A stretch of DNA of 64,000 nucleotides. It comes from Orobanche coerulescens. Taxonomy: Eukaryota > Streptophyta > Magnoliopsida > Lamiales > Orobanchaceae. A program made the position numbers and the translations under genes. A model generated the notes under the pieces. The model saw only the letters and a program-made list of their open reading frames with translations, made no database searches and was not told where the DNA came from. The stretch lies in NCBI GenBank assembly GCA_033398695.1, contig CM065810.1, positions 140,583,215 to 140,647,214 on the forward strand. The letters are read 5' to 3'. Below are positions 11,601 to 22,468 of this stretch, one piece after another; the stretch's first letter is position 1, and every line of letters starts with the position of its first letter.

Positions 11601-11739
11601 TTAAACCACAGACGAGCAGAACTTTGCCTCCCAGATCATAAAAAGGAAGTACGGACTTGAACCTGTCTGTAAGAGGCCTATTGGAGCCAAATTATATAGG
11701 CCCCCCAAGCAAACTGTCCGCAGAGGCAGAGGCAGATAG
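8689..11739 (+). pseudogene. 3' ORF of element B (plant-transposon-protein type, acidic tract)
   Basis: The reading frame between the missing pol and the 3' LTR, start MESYF at 8689. The first 300 codons are globular and resemble the putative plant transposon protein class found in several plant LTR elements. A proline/serine-rich linker follows, then a lysine/glutamate-dominated stretch (about 10250-10630), then a C-terminal domain with WEDAKKEFSEKYYLWEILQD. SIRE-type Copia elements are known to carry an extra ORF at this place, sometimes called env-like, but I see no signal peptide or membrane segment here. Broken by stops at about 9286, 9346 and 9757 and by frameshifts after about 11060. 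Copy C (39372-42422) reads through the first three stops, so they are lesions of B. Function unknown. Confidence 0.75.
10250..10630 (+). repeat. Purine-only low-complexity tract (GAA/GAG/GAT codons)
   Basis: Nearly all GAA, GAG, AAA and GAT codons coding for Glu/Lys/Asp, likely coiled-coil or disordered. The matching tract in C (about 40920-41310) differs in length and carries stops, consistent with replication slippage. Open frames on the opposite strand (poly-Ser, poly-Phe) are artefacts of this composition. Confidence 0.8.
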
Positions 11740-11999
11740 GATATGATTTATTGTACTTGTACTTTTCATGTAATTTTTTTAAAGTACTTGTAATTTTTCT
11801 GTATTTGTTTTGGTAAATGAAAGATATGTACTTGTAAACAATACAGAAAATTAATATAAACAGTCATTTGAACGACAACCTCTAGTTGCCTCAAAACAAG
11901 ACTGATTTCAGTTTGTGTCTTGCACTTGACTATGTGCAGACCTGTTCCTCATTTGAATAATTTGCTTAAAGTTTTGCCATCATAAAAATAGGAAGAATT
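11740..11999 (+). other. 3' untranslated region and polypurine-like tract of element B
   Basis: Noncoding, closely matching 42423-42686 of copy C. The last bases, AAAAATAGGAAGAATT, are purine-rich and abut the 3' LTR, so they are the likely plus-strand primer site. Confidence 0.6.
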
Positions 12000-13476
12000 T
12001 GTTAGGAATACTTGTTAGATTTTGATGATGTCATCATTGTACTTGTTTATTCAAATATATGCTTATTACTTGGCAAATTTAAGGAAAAACCAAATGAGTA
12101 TCTTCCATAGGCCAAATTATGTTAAGTTAGATACTTGGCAAAATGTAAATAAGAACCAAATGAGTATCTTCTATAGGCCATTTAAGTTAGGCTTAAAATC
12201 GGCTAAGTACAAAGTACAGATAAGTAAATCAGAGAAGTACTGGTCAACAATTTTTTATCAGAGAAGTTTGAACAGACTGCAGTCAAGTGATCAGATGGAG
12301 CTCAAGTCATCTGAAGTCTGACCATCAGATCAGTCAAGTTCATCAGGTCAGAAGACTTCAGATCAGAGAAGTCTCGTCAGGACATCAGAGAAGTCATCGT
12401 CAGAGAAGTCCGACAACAGAGGAGTTTGACTGCACATCAGACAGATTGACTTAAAGAGATTAGATAAGTCATGTCTGAGTAATCAGCCAAGTAAACCTGT
12501 CCACGTCAGCATACGTTGAAAAGTCAATAATTACGGAGAGTCACATGCAGGCGATAAGGGATAGCTTGGAGAGATTCCCGAAGGATATGAATTAAATAAT
12601 TCATCCAGACCCACCTATGTAGACTTTAGACATATTAAAATCAAAAGATTTGGCACTTCCACATGGAAGTCTTCACAACAGTCGGAAATATGTTAAATAA
12701 GGGAATCCAGCCTTGGAACGTTTAAAAAGAAAAACAAAGAAGTATACTTCTCCAACGGATGGATTTGTTACAGATTTGCAACGGCTATGAAGAAAAGCTC
12801 TAAGGATTGACAAGCTATAAATATATGAAGATTTGAAAGATCAAAGCACGATGCGAACTATACTCTCAAGCAATTAAAGCAACCAAGCGATCAAGAAATC
12901 TATAGCATCATGAAGAGCAGTATTCTTATTTCACATACGAAGAAAGCTCTTAGTTGGAGAAGACAAAACACTCTTGTCTTAAAACCTGATTACGGGGTAC
13001 TTCACTGGTTGAAGTTACGCAACTGATAGGCATCCAAGGATTTGGAGATCCAGTGGTGCTAGGCAGTCAGAAAGGAGTTGCAACGACAGGATTTCCACTG
13101 GTTGGAAGTTGTTGTAGTTAAGTTGTAGAATCACTGTAATATTTATCACTGGTTGAAAATTAGAGTGGATTCATCTCCTACTGCTTTGGAGAAAGTGGAT
13201 TAGTAGAGGATTATCCCACCTCTGAGACCCCTATAAATTGCCTGCGTACTTTATTGTTTTAGCATCATACTTAAGTGCTGCATTCATACTTAGTGTTTCA
13301 TTGTTTATATTTCTGCATCCGTCATCAGCTGACTTCGGCACCTATATTGTCTACAAACGACTCTAAGTCATCTGTACCATCAGCTGAGAAACTCCTTAGT
13401 TCCTTCTTGGAAAAATAGTTTCAATAAGTCTATTCACCCCCCCTCTAGACTTATTTCTGACGACTTGTGACCTACA
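12000..13476 (+). repeat. 3' LTR of element B
   Basis: TGTTAGGAATACTTG...GTGACCTACA, 1477 bases against 1479 in the 5' LTR, with the TATA box at about 12815. Followed by the TSD. Confidence 0.9.
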
Positions 13477-13481
13477 ATAAT
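13477..13481. repeat. Target-site duplication, right of element B
   Basis: ATAAT, identical to 1455-1459. Confidence 0.85.
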
Positions 13482-13673
13482 GTTATCTTCTGTGTGACTC
13501 GACACATCACATTATCTACAATATAAAGTTATTAGACAATATTTGTATAATCATAGCGTGAATAAATATGCAAAACATGTGATGAAATGAATTAAATATT
13601 CTCATAGATAAAGACTGTAAAGAAAAAAAGGTAATACAAGCATAAAGTATGCTTTATGTATACGACCCTAACA
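13482..13673 (-). repeat. Copia LTR of host element A, part 2
   Basis: Continues the LTR broken at 1459. The outer edge is placed at CCTAACA (13673), because on the minus strand TGTTAGGGTCG then starts the LTR directly after a purine-rich tract. With part 1 the LTR is about 1.49 kb. The exact edge is an inference, since the other LTR of A is outside the window. Confidence 0.55.
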
Positions 13674-13695
13674 CTACCTGCTCCACCTTCCTTAA
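13674..13695 (-). promoter_or_regulatory. Polypurine-like tract of element A
   Basis: On the minus strand AAGGAAGGTGGAGCAGGTAG runs straight into the LTR start TGTT. It overlaps the end of the integrase reading frame. Confidence 0.45.
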
Positions 13696-14917
13696 TGAAG
13701 TCATCTTCCAAGAAGTGTGCTTGCAAAGTAATGATAATCTTTTGATCTTCGGGCATGTAGAATAGATAACCCATCATACCAGATGGGAATCCAAGGAAAC
13801 ATCCCTTCACGGATCTTGCTTCCAACTTCTCCACCTTAGTCTTCTTGACATAGGTGGGACATCCCCAAATCTTAATATGATTAAGACTTGGTTTCCTACC
13901 CTCCCAAATCTCATGTGGAGTCTTAGGAACAGACTTGGAAGGACATCTGTTCAAGATATAAGCAGCAGTAAGGATTGCTTAACCCCATAGGTAAATTAGT
14001 AAGTCGGTGTAGCTAAGCATGGAATGAACCATGTCCAGAAAAGTTCGGTTCCTTCTTTCCGACACACCATTTAACTGAGGAGTTCCTGGAAGTGTAAGTT
14101 GTGACACTATTCTGTGCTCCTTTAGGAACTCGTCAAACTCAGTGCTCATATACTCGCCACCACAGTCCAACCGAAGTCCTTTGATATGATTTCCAGTTTG
14201 TTTTTCAACTAGGGCCTTAAATTCCTGGAATTTCTCAAAGACCTCAGATTTACGTTTCATTAAGTATACATAACCATACCTAGTATGATCATCCTTAAAC
14301 GTAATGAAATACTGATATCCATCATGTGCTACTTCCAAAGCACCACATACATCGGTATGGACTAATTTAAGTTTATCAGTGGCTCTTTCAAAAGTCCCTG
14401 TGAAGGGGAACTTAGTCATTTTGCCTTTAATGCAAGATTCACAAGTTGAAAAGAGATCTGATCACAATGGACCCATAAACCCATCCTTTTCCTTTTTGTA
14501 AACTTTGATCTGACCAACATGACCAAGTATAAGATGCCATTTTAAAACTTGATTAGTTTCATCCCTACCACGCTTCCTAGACATAGTGTTTACAATGACT
14601 TTGTTACTTAGGTTTAGATAATATAGTCCATTTAACAATGTAGTAGTGCCTACTAATTTATTTTTAAAATAAATTTTGCAACTACTATTACCAATGAAAA
14701 ATGAAAAATATTTCCGATCCATGACCTGAATGGGTACAATATTTTTATACCCCTTGGGCAAAATAAGTACATCATCGTATGTTAAAACAAAGCCGGATTC
14801 CAAATCTAAAAGAAGTGATCCTATGTCAGTTGCTTCGACACTATGCCTGCTTCCGACAGTAATCATCAATTCCCAGCTCCAAGCTTCCTACTTTGTTCCA
14901 GATCCTTATTCATGGTA
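13674..14917 (-). pseudogene. Copia integrase region of element A
   Basis: Minus-strand pol segment continuing the protease left at 54345. It covers the GAG-pre-integrase zinc region (LKWHLILGHVGQ), the integrase core with HTDVCGALEV, FKDDHTRYGYVY, LRLDCGGEYMS and NGVSERRNRTFLDM, and the C-terminal PHEIWEGRKPSLNHIKIWGC module. The catalytic Asp, Asp, Glu positions look kept. Two in-frame stops (about 14461 and 13978) lie in a single otherwise open frame. Reverse transcriptase and RNase H, which should follow, are absent: after EDDFIKEGG the LTR begins. A is therefore an internally deleted copy as well as being split by C. Confidence 0.85.
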
Positions 14918-14922
14918 CAAAT
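14918..14922. repeat. Target-site duplication, left of element C
   Basis: CAAAT, repeated exactly at 54340-54344. Removing C rejoins A's protease in frame just after DSGATSHIC. Confidence 0.85.
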
Positions 14923-15277
14923 TGTTAGGAATACTTGTTAGATTTTGATGATGTCATCATTGTACTTGCTTATTCAAATGTATGCTTATTACTTGGCAAA
15001 TGTAAGGAAGAACCAAATGAGTATCTTCCATAGGCCAAATTGTGTTAAGTTAGATACTTGGTAAAATGTAAAGAAGAACCAAATGAGTATCTTCTATAGG
15101 CCATTTAAGTTAGGCTTAAAATCGGCTAAGTACAAAGTGCATATAAGTACATTAGAAAAGTTTCGGTCAGACAAGCAACATCAGAGAAGTTTGATCAACA
15201 GCCGAGTCACAGTCAAGTGAAAATCAGAGAAGTACTGGTCAACAATTTTATCAGAGAAGTTTGACCAGACTGTAGTC
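14923..15277 (+). repeat. 5' LTR of element C, part 1
   Basis: TGTTAGGAATACTTG start. Continues at 28632-29821 after element D. Confidence 0.88.
15273..15277. repeat. Target-site duplication, left of element D
   Basis: TAGTC; the right copy at 28627-28631 is CAGTC. The undisturbed LTRs of this family carry either base here, so one substitution after insertion explains the mismatch. Confidence 0.7.
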
Positions 15278-15945
15278 TGTTGGAGCAAGATCAGTATTTG
15301 CGTCGTTTGTGCGGAAGCAAAAATATAAAGTGCGGAAATTTAATGACACACGGATTTATAGAGGTTCGGCCAAACGTGCCTACGTCATCTCTCGATGTAT
15401 CTTTTTCTATAGGTTAAAGATCAAAACCTCTGCACCTCTCTTCTATCGGTCGAGGGATTACTGTTACAAGCTCGTCTTATATCGGTCCGAGTAAAACCAT
15501 TTTCCTTTTCTATTGGACAAGGAATCAACCACTCTAGCTTTCTATTAGTACTTGATAAACCTCACTAAGATAGCGATTGCGATTCTATCAATGCCGGATC
15601 CTTGATCCTAATAACACCGAATCCAATCGTATCTTTTCTTTTTCTCACTCGTGTATGATTTAGTGTATCACACTCAATCACTCTATTTTAAGCTCAAGAA
15701 CAACAACTATATTGTTTACAATGATATCTCAAGTGTATATGAATTGCTCAATGTTGTTGTGTGGATTGATACCAACTCATTTGGTATTTATAGCCTTCTT
15801 CCACAAACTTACCGTTACTGCCAGTTGATATTAGCGTGCGCTAGGCTGACTTCCTTAGCTATGCTATCGCGTATAATTACCTTATCGTACGTTATGTACT
15901 GCATGTTACATACGTTAGCAACTTCTAGTTTTAGTCCAGTGGCTA
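15278..15945 (-). repeat. 3' LTR of element D, part 1
   Basis: Plus-strand start TGTTGGAGCAAGATC. A minus-strand TATA box (GGCTATAAATACC) lies at 15783-15795. Interrupted by E and continued at 25053-25569. Confidence 0.85.
15941..15945. repeat. Target-site duplication, left of element E
   Basis: GGCTA, repeated at 25048-25052. Confidence 0.88.
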
Positions 15946-16114
15946 TGTTAGGCGTATTTTTATACGCTTATTTATCATTATTTTGTATTATTTTGGCGAG
16001 TAAATTTGCATAAATGAGCTTTTAATGCCTTAATCTTGTATGTTTGTCAGGAGATTGGAGTCCGGAAGCTGAAACGAGGCAAAACGGGTGAAAACGGCGA
16101 ATTTTGGCCGTGGG

Positions 16115-16265
16115 CCGCGACACAAGGCAAGTGGGCCGCGGCACACGCGAAGGACCGTGGGCACTGAGTAGCACATGCTGCGAGCCGCACTGTACACCGT
16201 GAGCCGCGGCCCAGAAGAAACACCTAGCGCCCAGGTTTTAAATTACACGCTATGTGCCGCGGCAC
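16115..16265. promoter_or_regulatory. GCCGCGGC palindrome array upstream of E TATA box
   Basis: Repeated words of the type TGAGCCGCGGCAC and GTGCCGCGGCAC (the latter a perfect 12-bp palindrome). Compared with the 3' LTR (23915-24070) this block has lost a 21-bp unit lying between two GCCGCGGCAC copies and shows most of the differences between the LTRs. Confidence 0.65.
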
Positions 16266-16360
16266 ACAAGGCGTTTTTGGTGTGCTCCGCGCGGATTTGG
16301 GCCGTTTTGAAGCCAGTTCTCGACCTACTCACACGGACGCGATTTGGAGACTGTTGAGAG

Positions 16361-16370
16361 CTATAAATAA
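16361..16370 (+). promoter_or_regulatory. TATA box of E 5' LTR
   Basis: CTATAAATAA about 100 bases after the palindrome block. Same sequence at about 24162 in the 3' LTR. Confidence 0.7.
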
Positions 16371-17252
16371 GGGTTTAAGACCCTAATTAATCATCTTGGA
16401 GGCTTGGGAAAAGGAGGATCACAGAAGATTATCACAGATGAGAGAAGTAGAAGAGATCAAGGGCAGAGGGCGGGAGCCAGAAGAACGGAGGAATCCGAGC
16501 TCTTCATCTGCGTTTGATTTTCATGCTTTTATTTATTAATTCTGTATTTTCATTATTTAGCATGTCAGACTAAAACCCTTAATCTAGGATTTTGATGAAA
16601 CCTATGTTTTGACGGATTTGCTTGAGATTATCTATTTAATTCCCTTTTTGTTGAGTTTTCCCAATCGTGTTTAATGCTTTCAATTATCTGGCCAATAGTT
16701 GTATTGTTTTTAATCATTCAATTCGAATCGGGAGAGGAGAGTTGGTGAGGAACTATTGGTGAGGACCGTTTTATCTTGTGAGATAGGAATATACTCATAG
16801 GAACTACGTGGCTTTTTGGAGATTTTATGCTTTTTGCCTATTGACGAATTAATTCACCTAGGGATAGAGTGCGTTATTCGCCTTTAGAAAAATCTATTGA
16901 CCTCGGGAGAGGCGGTAGAGTATATTAGCAATCTTCGCCTTCAATAAATTGGGAAAATCATTAACTTCAGATAATCGAGAGTAAATTCGGATAAACCGAG
17001 GTGGATTCAGAATCCTAGACTTATTCATCATTTGATTCTCTTTCTTCAAGCGATCGTTTTTACTGTTTAGTCTTTTATTAATTTTCTTTAGTAATTAATT
17101 GCTACCCAAAGTTCGATTGTTCAAATAAAACTGGAATACACAAAAATCGGTAGTTAGTGATTCAGTCCTTGTGGGAACGATACTCACTCATCACTTTATT
17201 ACTTGTATACGATAACGTGCACTTGCGTTCAAGAAAAATCGCAACAAGTTTT

Positions 17253-17271
17253 TAGCGCCCTTGCCGGGGAC
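17253..17271 (+). promoter_or_regulatory. Primer binding site of element E
   Basis: TAGCGCCCTTGCCGGGGAC, a close variant of the TGGCGCCGTTGCCGGGGA site usual for Athila/Tat Gypsy elements, six bases after the LTR end. Confidence 0.75.
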
Positions 17272-17398
17272 TGAAATTTTTGCTAATATCGATTTCAGTA
17301 TTTCCTTTATTAGTTTGAACGTTTTTATTTACTTATTTTCGTGTATTTAATTTTATTTATTTATTTGTTTTTCCTTTCAGGAATTTTTCGGGTAGTGC

Positions 17399-19976
17399 AT
17401 GAGAAAACTCGGTAACAAAGGCCTACTACCTTTGAATACCGAACTCGAGCGCACTCTTCGAAGGAACAAGAAGCAGAAACGAGAGTTACAGATGACAGTG
17501 ACCATGGCCGAAAATATCGAAATTCAAGGAGGAAATAATATTGTGCAGCAAGCTCAACCGGAAATGGCACTTCGAGATTATGCTATGCCGCAAATTAACG
17601 CCGGGGATTCGGCGTCCCACCATTCTGGCGAACAATTTCGAAATCAAGCCTGCTATTATTCAGATGGTGCAGGCAAGCCAATTCTGTGGATTGCCGAATG
17701 ATAACCCCAACACACATATTGCTTCTTTTCTCGAGATTTGTGACACGTTCAAGAACAATGGTGTCACCGACGATGCTATCCGATTACGGCTTTTCCCTTT
17801 CTCTTTGAGGGATAAAGCGAAATTTTGGCTGAATTCCTTACCGCCGGGCTCGATCACGACATGGGCAGAGTTAGCGCAAGCCTTCCTTGCTAAATTCTTC
17901 CCACCTTCTAAGACGGCGAGGCTGAGAAACGAGATCACTACCTTTGGTCAGTATGACATGGAATCGCTTAACTAGGCGTAGGAGCGATACAAAGATTTGT
18001 TACGGAGATGCCCACATCACGGCCTTCCAGACTGGCTTCAAATTCAGACGTTCTACAATGGATTGAGTGCCTCTACACACACTCTCGTGGATGCAGCCGC
18101 CGGTGGAGCTTTGATGGGAAAGACGATGGCTGAAGCACACTCGTTGTTGGAAGCTATGGCCGCTAATGCTTATCAATGGCCATCCGAACGAATAATTCCG
18201 AAGCGAGTTATGGAAATTTCGAGTAATGACCCGATATCTACATTGTCAGCCCAAGTCGCAGCATTAACACAACAGCTTCAAGCATTTTCGCATGCTCCTT
18301 CCCCCGTTACCATTGGGTCTTGCAATTGGTGTAACGGATCTCACCCTAACACGGAGTGCCAAGTCGGAAACCCGTTCGAGCAGCCCCAAATTGAACAAGC
18401 TCAGTTCGTAGGAAACGGAAACCGGCAAAATAATCTGTACTCCAACACGTATAATCCGGGGTGGCGTAATCATCCCAACTTCTCGTGGAGAAACGGACAG
18501 AACTCGAACCAGCCACCATTCACTCAAAACCAACAGCAGCCTCCTCCCGCTCCAAAAGTTTCTCTCGAGGAAGCAATTGCAAAATTGGCAGCGAATACGA
18601 GTCAATTCATGACCCGTACTGAAGCAACATTGCAAAATCATTCCGCCTCCATTCGCAACTTGGAAGTTCAACTGGGCCAGATTGCTAACGTGTTGACAGC
18701 CCGCCCGGAGGGAGCATTGCCAAGTACGACCGAGACAAATCCTAGAGAAAGTCTAAATGCAGTCAGTTTGAGAAGCGGGAAGGAGGTGTGTGACCAGCCC
18801 GAGAGAAGTGAAATTGAGGAGAAGAAAAATTTAGCGACGGAGGAATCACAAGATTGGAGACCTTCGATAACGTTTCCAGATAATCCGAAAGCATATGTGC
18901 CATTCGTCCCGTTTCTGCAGAGATTACAGCAGAAAAAGGCGGACAAGCAATTCTCTAAGTTCCTCGACGTGTTCAAGAAGCTTCATATTAAAATTCCATT
19001 TGTCGACGCATTGGAACAAATGCCAAGCTACGTTAAATTCATGAAAGATATCTTGTCAAAGAAAAGAAAACTCGAGGAGTTTGAGACAGTCGCCTTGACG
19101 GAGGAGTGCAACGCGATTCTTCAGAAGAAGCTTCCACCAAAATTGAAAGATCCGGGAAGTTTCAACATACCATGCACCATGGGGAATCTCTCCTTTAATA
19201 AGGCGTTGTGCGATCTCGGTGCTAGTGTTAACCTCATGCCTCTGTCTATTTTCAAGAAGCTAGGAATTGGAGAAGCAAAGCCGACGACGGTCTCCTTGCA
19301 ATTAGCGGATCGATCTATTAAGTATCCGAGGGGAGTCATTGAGGACGTGTTAGTAAAAGTGGATAAATTTATCTTTCCAGTGGATTTTATTGTTCTTGAC
19401 ATGGAGGAAGATCAAGATATCCCGATTATCTTGGGACGACCATTTTTAGCGACCGGCAGAACTCTTATAGACGTGGAAAAAGGGGAATTAACTCTGCGGG
19501 TTCAAGACGAGTATGTTATGTTCCAAGTATTCAAATCCTTTTCATGTCCGGGAGGTGTTGATAAGAGCTCACAAAGTGAAAGTGTGGAGGCCGTTGCGAA
19601 AGATAGACACCGAAAAAATCGTCGGTCGAAAAATTCAGACTCCATTTCAGATGATCCGACTTTTAAGAAAGATGTAGAACAAGTAGCATTTCTCAAGCAT
19701 GTGAACATGCCATCATCGCCATCCGACCAGCCACACTCGGACAAGTCTGCTACTGTCATAAAGTCATTTTTGAAAGAGGGAAATAAGCCGGAAATCAAAC
19801 AGACATCTAGTCATGAGAAAAACGGGTGTTTCGGAAAGTTGTTCTCATCAAAACCCTTCCGTAAACAACATTGGATGTCCGAACCGAAAATCGAATCATT
19901 AAGGACCGATGGTCAAAATTTTAAAAACCATATTAACGGTTCGATGAACGGGACGGAGATCAAATGGAGTTTGTGA
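17399..19976 (+). pseudogene. Athila-type gag-protease of element E
   Basis: The gag begins at 17399 after a TTTCAG acceptor-like site (about 17380). A frameshift near 17590-17620 moves to the frame with [14 protein letters not shown] and [20 protein letters not shown], the retrotransposon gag capsid domain. Two TAG stops (17973-17975 and 17979-17981) interrupt it, after which the frame is open for about 650 codons. These include a zinc knuckle CNWCNGSHPNTEC (near 18320), a Gln/Asn-rich linker, and a retropepsin-like domain with CDLGASVNLMPLSIF (near 19208) and IPIILGRPFLATG. After the protease comes a charged tail of about 150 codons and a stop at 19974, with no RT. The protein would form particles but cannot copy RNA itself. 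Confidence 0.85.
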
Positions 19977-20022
19977 AAAGCGAACTGATTTTTAAATAGG
20001 TCCGGCTGAAGACTATAAACTC

Positions 20023-20046
20023 AGCGCTTCTCGGGAGGTAACCCGA
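20023..20046 (+). other. Athila post-pol conserved motif
   Basis: Contains GCGCTTCTCGGGAGGTAACC, a motif I associate with the end of pol in Athila-type elements. Its position straight after the protease ORF marks where RT and integrase have been lost. Confidence 0.5.
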
Positions 20047-20204
20047 GTTCGTAGTTGTAGATTTTTGCGTTTCTATTTTTCCTTGCATTCTTGAAATTTT
20101 TATTTTTCATCATTTTGTGCTTTGATTTGCCTTTACCTCTCGCTCTTGACGTGTTTTTCTTAAAATTCTGTGCAGGAAAAGTCCCAGGGGAGAAATTTAT
20201 GCCT

Positions 20205-20435
20205 GAGCCGCGGCACAAGGCTTGTGAGCCGCGACACACACAAATCAAAAGGGAGAGCTAAACTTTCTGTGCTATGTGCCGCGGCACAACATTACTGAGC
20301 CGCGGAACACTTGAGCCCTGAGCCGCGGCACACGGAAGCTGAGCCGCGACCCATGACAAAACATACGAGCAGGTAAAAAGGGACTGTACTCTGTGCCGCG
20401 GCTCACTTGAGCTGTGCCGCGGCACACCTTGCGGA
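20205..20435. promoter_or_regulatory. Internal GCCGCGGC palindrome array of element E
   Basis: About eight words of the GAGCCGCGGCACAC/GTGCCGCGGCACA type, the same as in the LTR promoter region. A TATA-like TTTATAA lies about 20 bases later (20455-20461). Likely an internal promoter for the second ORF. Confidence 0.55.
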
Positions 20436-20589
20436 ATTTGAACAGTCCAGGTAGTTTATAACTCTCATTCGGCCGACTACCCAGGTACGCTTCCCTTCCC
20501 TTTCCTCTCCCTTGCGCGCGCGATTGGCCAACCTTCATCTCCCTTCTTCTTCTTGCAAATTTTCTTGCACTTTTCACAATCCAAGCAAG

Positions 20590-21120
20590 GTAAGTCTAAT
20601 TCTATAATCTCAAATTGTTCTATGAATTTAAATGTGAAGTTGTGTTATGCATTTGATGGTTGAATATGTCTATTTCTTCTTTCAAAAGTTCTATGATGGT
20701 TAAGTGGAGGATATGATGGTTTTTGGTTTATTTTTTATGATTATTTTCGATTATGAATGAGTTGAATGTGTCGTTTGTCATGACGAATGAGTCGTGTTTT
20801 TGTTCTTGGGGATTTAATTGAGCTATTGCCATATTTGTTCTTCAATTGAACTCATGCCCTTTAAGTGTTTGACGAAATGTCTGAATGAAAAATTTTCTTT
20901 GTTAAGGGCAATATTTTGAATCTATGTGCAACGTATTCATTCTGGAATTACAGCAACCCCAACCCATACGTCTAGTTTAAACGTTCTGGTTCAATTTCAT
21001 TTTTTTCACGGCTGTGCTATCTCGTTAAATTTCTGATTTACGACCGGATATCCTTAGCCGAGTGATGATTATTCTCGTTATTGTTTGAGTAAGTAAACTC
21101 CGGTGTTTAATTTTTTTCAG
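20590..21120 (+). other. Probable intron in the leader of E ORF2
   Basis: Donor GCAAG|GTAAGT at 20589/20590 and acceptor TTTTTTTCAG at 21120, nine bases before the ORF2 start codon. T-rich throughout and without open frames, as plant introns are. Not proven by transcripts. Confidence 0.6.
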
Positions 21121-21128
21121 GACTCGCT

Positions 21129-22468
21129 ATGGCTAGGACTAAGAAGCTGAGCAAGAGGACCAGGACTCAGTCGTCCCCCACTCGAGGGGAAACTTCTCGT
21201 AGTCGCGCCGAGTCGGAGGCGCACCAGTTTTCTGACCCGGATATCCACAAAATCTTCAACGAGAAGATTCGGCCGCGACCTCTGATCCCGGAGAGGGGTT
21301 TCACTCCAGCCCCCCAGGACGGGGAACTGCTTACCATGATAGACGAGATGGGGTGGGCTGCTGCGCAAAGACCCCGAGCCGGTGATCTCGATAGTGCGGG
21401 AGTTCTATGCCGTAGCGTTATTGAAGCACATTCGGCAGCGATGTTGCAAAGAATGTGCACTCGGACTCAGGTCGATGTCCGAGGTATTACGGTTGATTAT
21501 TCTGTATCTGCTATTCGGAGGTTGTTTGGGCTGCCGGTGGTAGATGAGATGGCTTATGACCGAGTTATGGATAGCCTCACGAAGGAGGCTCTGCTCGAGA
21601 CTCTTACGCAGCCCGACTCCGACTGGAAGCGGCGCGCACCGGGTTCTTCCACTTTCCACTTTAAGAGCTCGCGCCTCAGTCGGCTCGGGCGTGCCTGGCT
21701 ATATTTTATCTACGCTCGTATAGACCCCACCTCTCAGATCCACACTGTTTTTCTCTCCCGAGCTCGGACACTATATGCTATCACATCCGGGCTGCGATTT
21801 GATGTGGCCCCTCTCTTGGTCCGATCTATATTCCAGTGTATTCAGGGAGGGGCCAAGACGGGGTTGAAGCACCCCTCTCTTATCTGCGCTCTGTGCCGGC
21901 AGTTGGGGATGACGTGGTCGGATGACGAGCCGATGCTTGCTCCCCAGGCCCCGATCGACCACCGCATCATCTCACATTTTGATCAGTGGGGAGGAGCGCC
22001 GGCGCACGCTCGGGGGAGAGGATTTCTACTGGATGAGGCCCACAAGGGGTACCCCGAGCCTCTACTGCTGACACAGGGGCAGGCAGATGCCGGCCCGCCG
22101 CCCGACAGAGAGCGCTTGCAGGAGATGTTCGACGGGCTGAGGGAGTATATGAGGAGAGAGAGAGAGAGGAGATGAGGAGAGAGAGAGAGGAGATGAGGAG
22201 AGAGAGGGAGGGTATGCTGGCTGCCATGAGAGAGGAGCAGCGGACGGAGAGAGAGAGCATTATTGCTGCCGTCAGGGGTGAGATGCGAGAGCAGGCCCGC
22301 CGGGCCAATCGACGAGAGGCAAGGCGTCTAGCAGCGAGGGATGCCTACCACCACGAGCACCTAGCTGCATGGACGGCCCATATTTTGCATCCGGACGGGC
22401 CATTTATTGCACCTGCTCGGCCATCCACACCACCCTCCTCACCGGATGATGCCGGCACCAGCTCGTGA
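21129..22468 (+). pseudogene. ORF2 of element E (Athila ORF1 / plant transposon protein type)
   Basis: Begins MARTKKLSKRTRTQSSPT, a basic nuclear-localisation-like N-terminus. A globular region of about 300 residues follows (CTRTQVDVRGITVDYSVSAI, RLFGLPVVDEMAYD, SRLGRAWLYFIYARIDPTSQ), matching my recollection of the Athila ORF1 / putative plant transposon protein families. A GA repeat at about 22150-22205 shifts the frame, so the Arg/Glu-rich C-terminal part (22172-22468) is read in another frame. The whole ends at 22468. GC content is higher than in neighbouring DNA. Function unknown; in related elements this ORF is separate from gag-pol, and here it seems to have its own promoter and leader intron. 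Confidence 0.65.

Larger units (their letters stand above)
1460..13476 (+). mobile_element. Element B: SIRE-like Copia, pol deleted, with nested CACTA
   Basis: A complete insertion with two LTRs of the same family (1460-2938 and 12000-13476), a PBS at 2941, a polypurine-like tract before 12000 and a perfect 5-bp TSD ATAAT. Inside are a broken gag (7827-8435) and a long 3' ORF (8689-11739). Protease, integrase, RT and RNase H are absent: compared with sister copy C, sequence jumps from inside gag directly to the spacer upstream of the 3' ORF near 8420-8460. A CACTA transposon (3000-7804) sits between PBS and gag. B would have needed enzymes from a relative such as C. It interrupts the LTR of element A. 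Confidence 0.9.
15946..17246 (+). repeat. 5' LTR of element E
   Basis: TGTTAGGCGTATTTT to AAAAATCGCAACA. Contains GCCGCGGC palindromes (about 16115-16265), the TATA box at 16361 and a long R/U5. Confidence 0.92.

Noticed and set aside
21129..22175. Possible host nuclear protein gene
   Set aside because: It lies between the protease and the 3' LTR of a TSD-bounded Gypsy element and matches the ORF class known in such elements.
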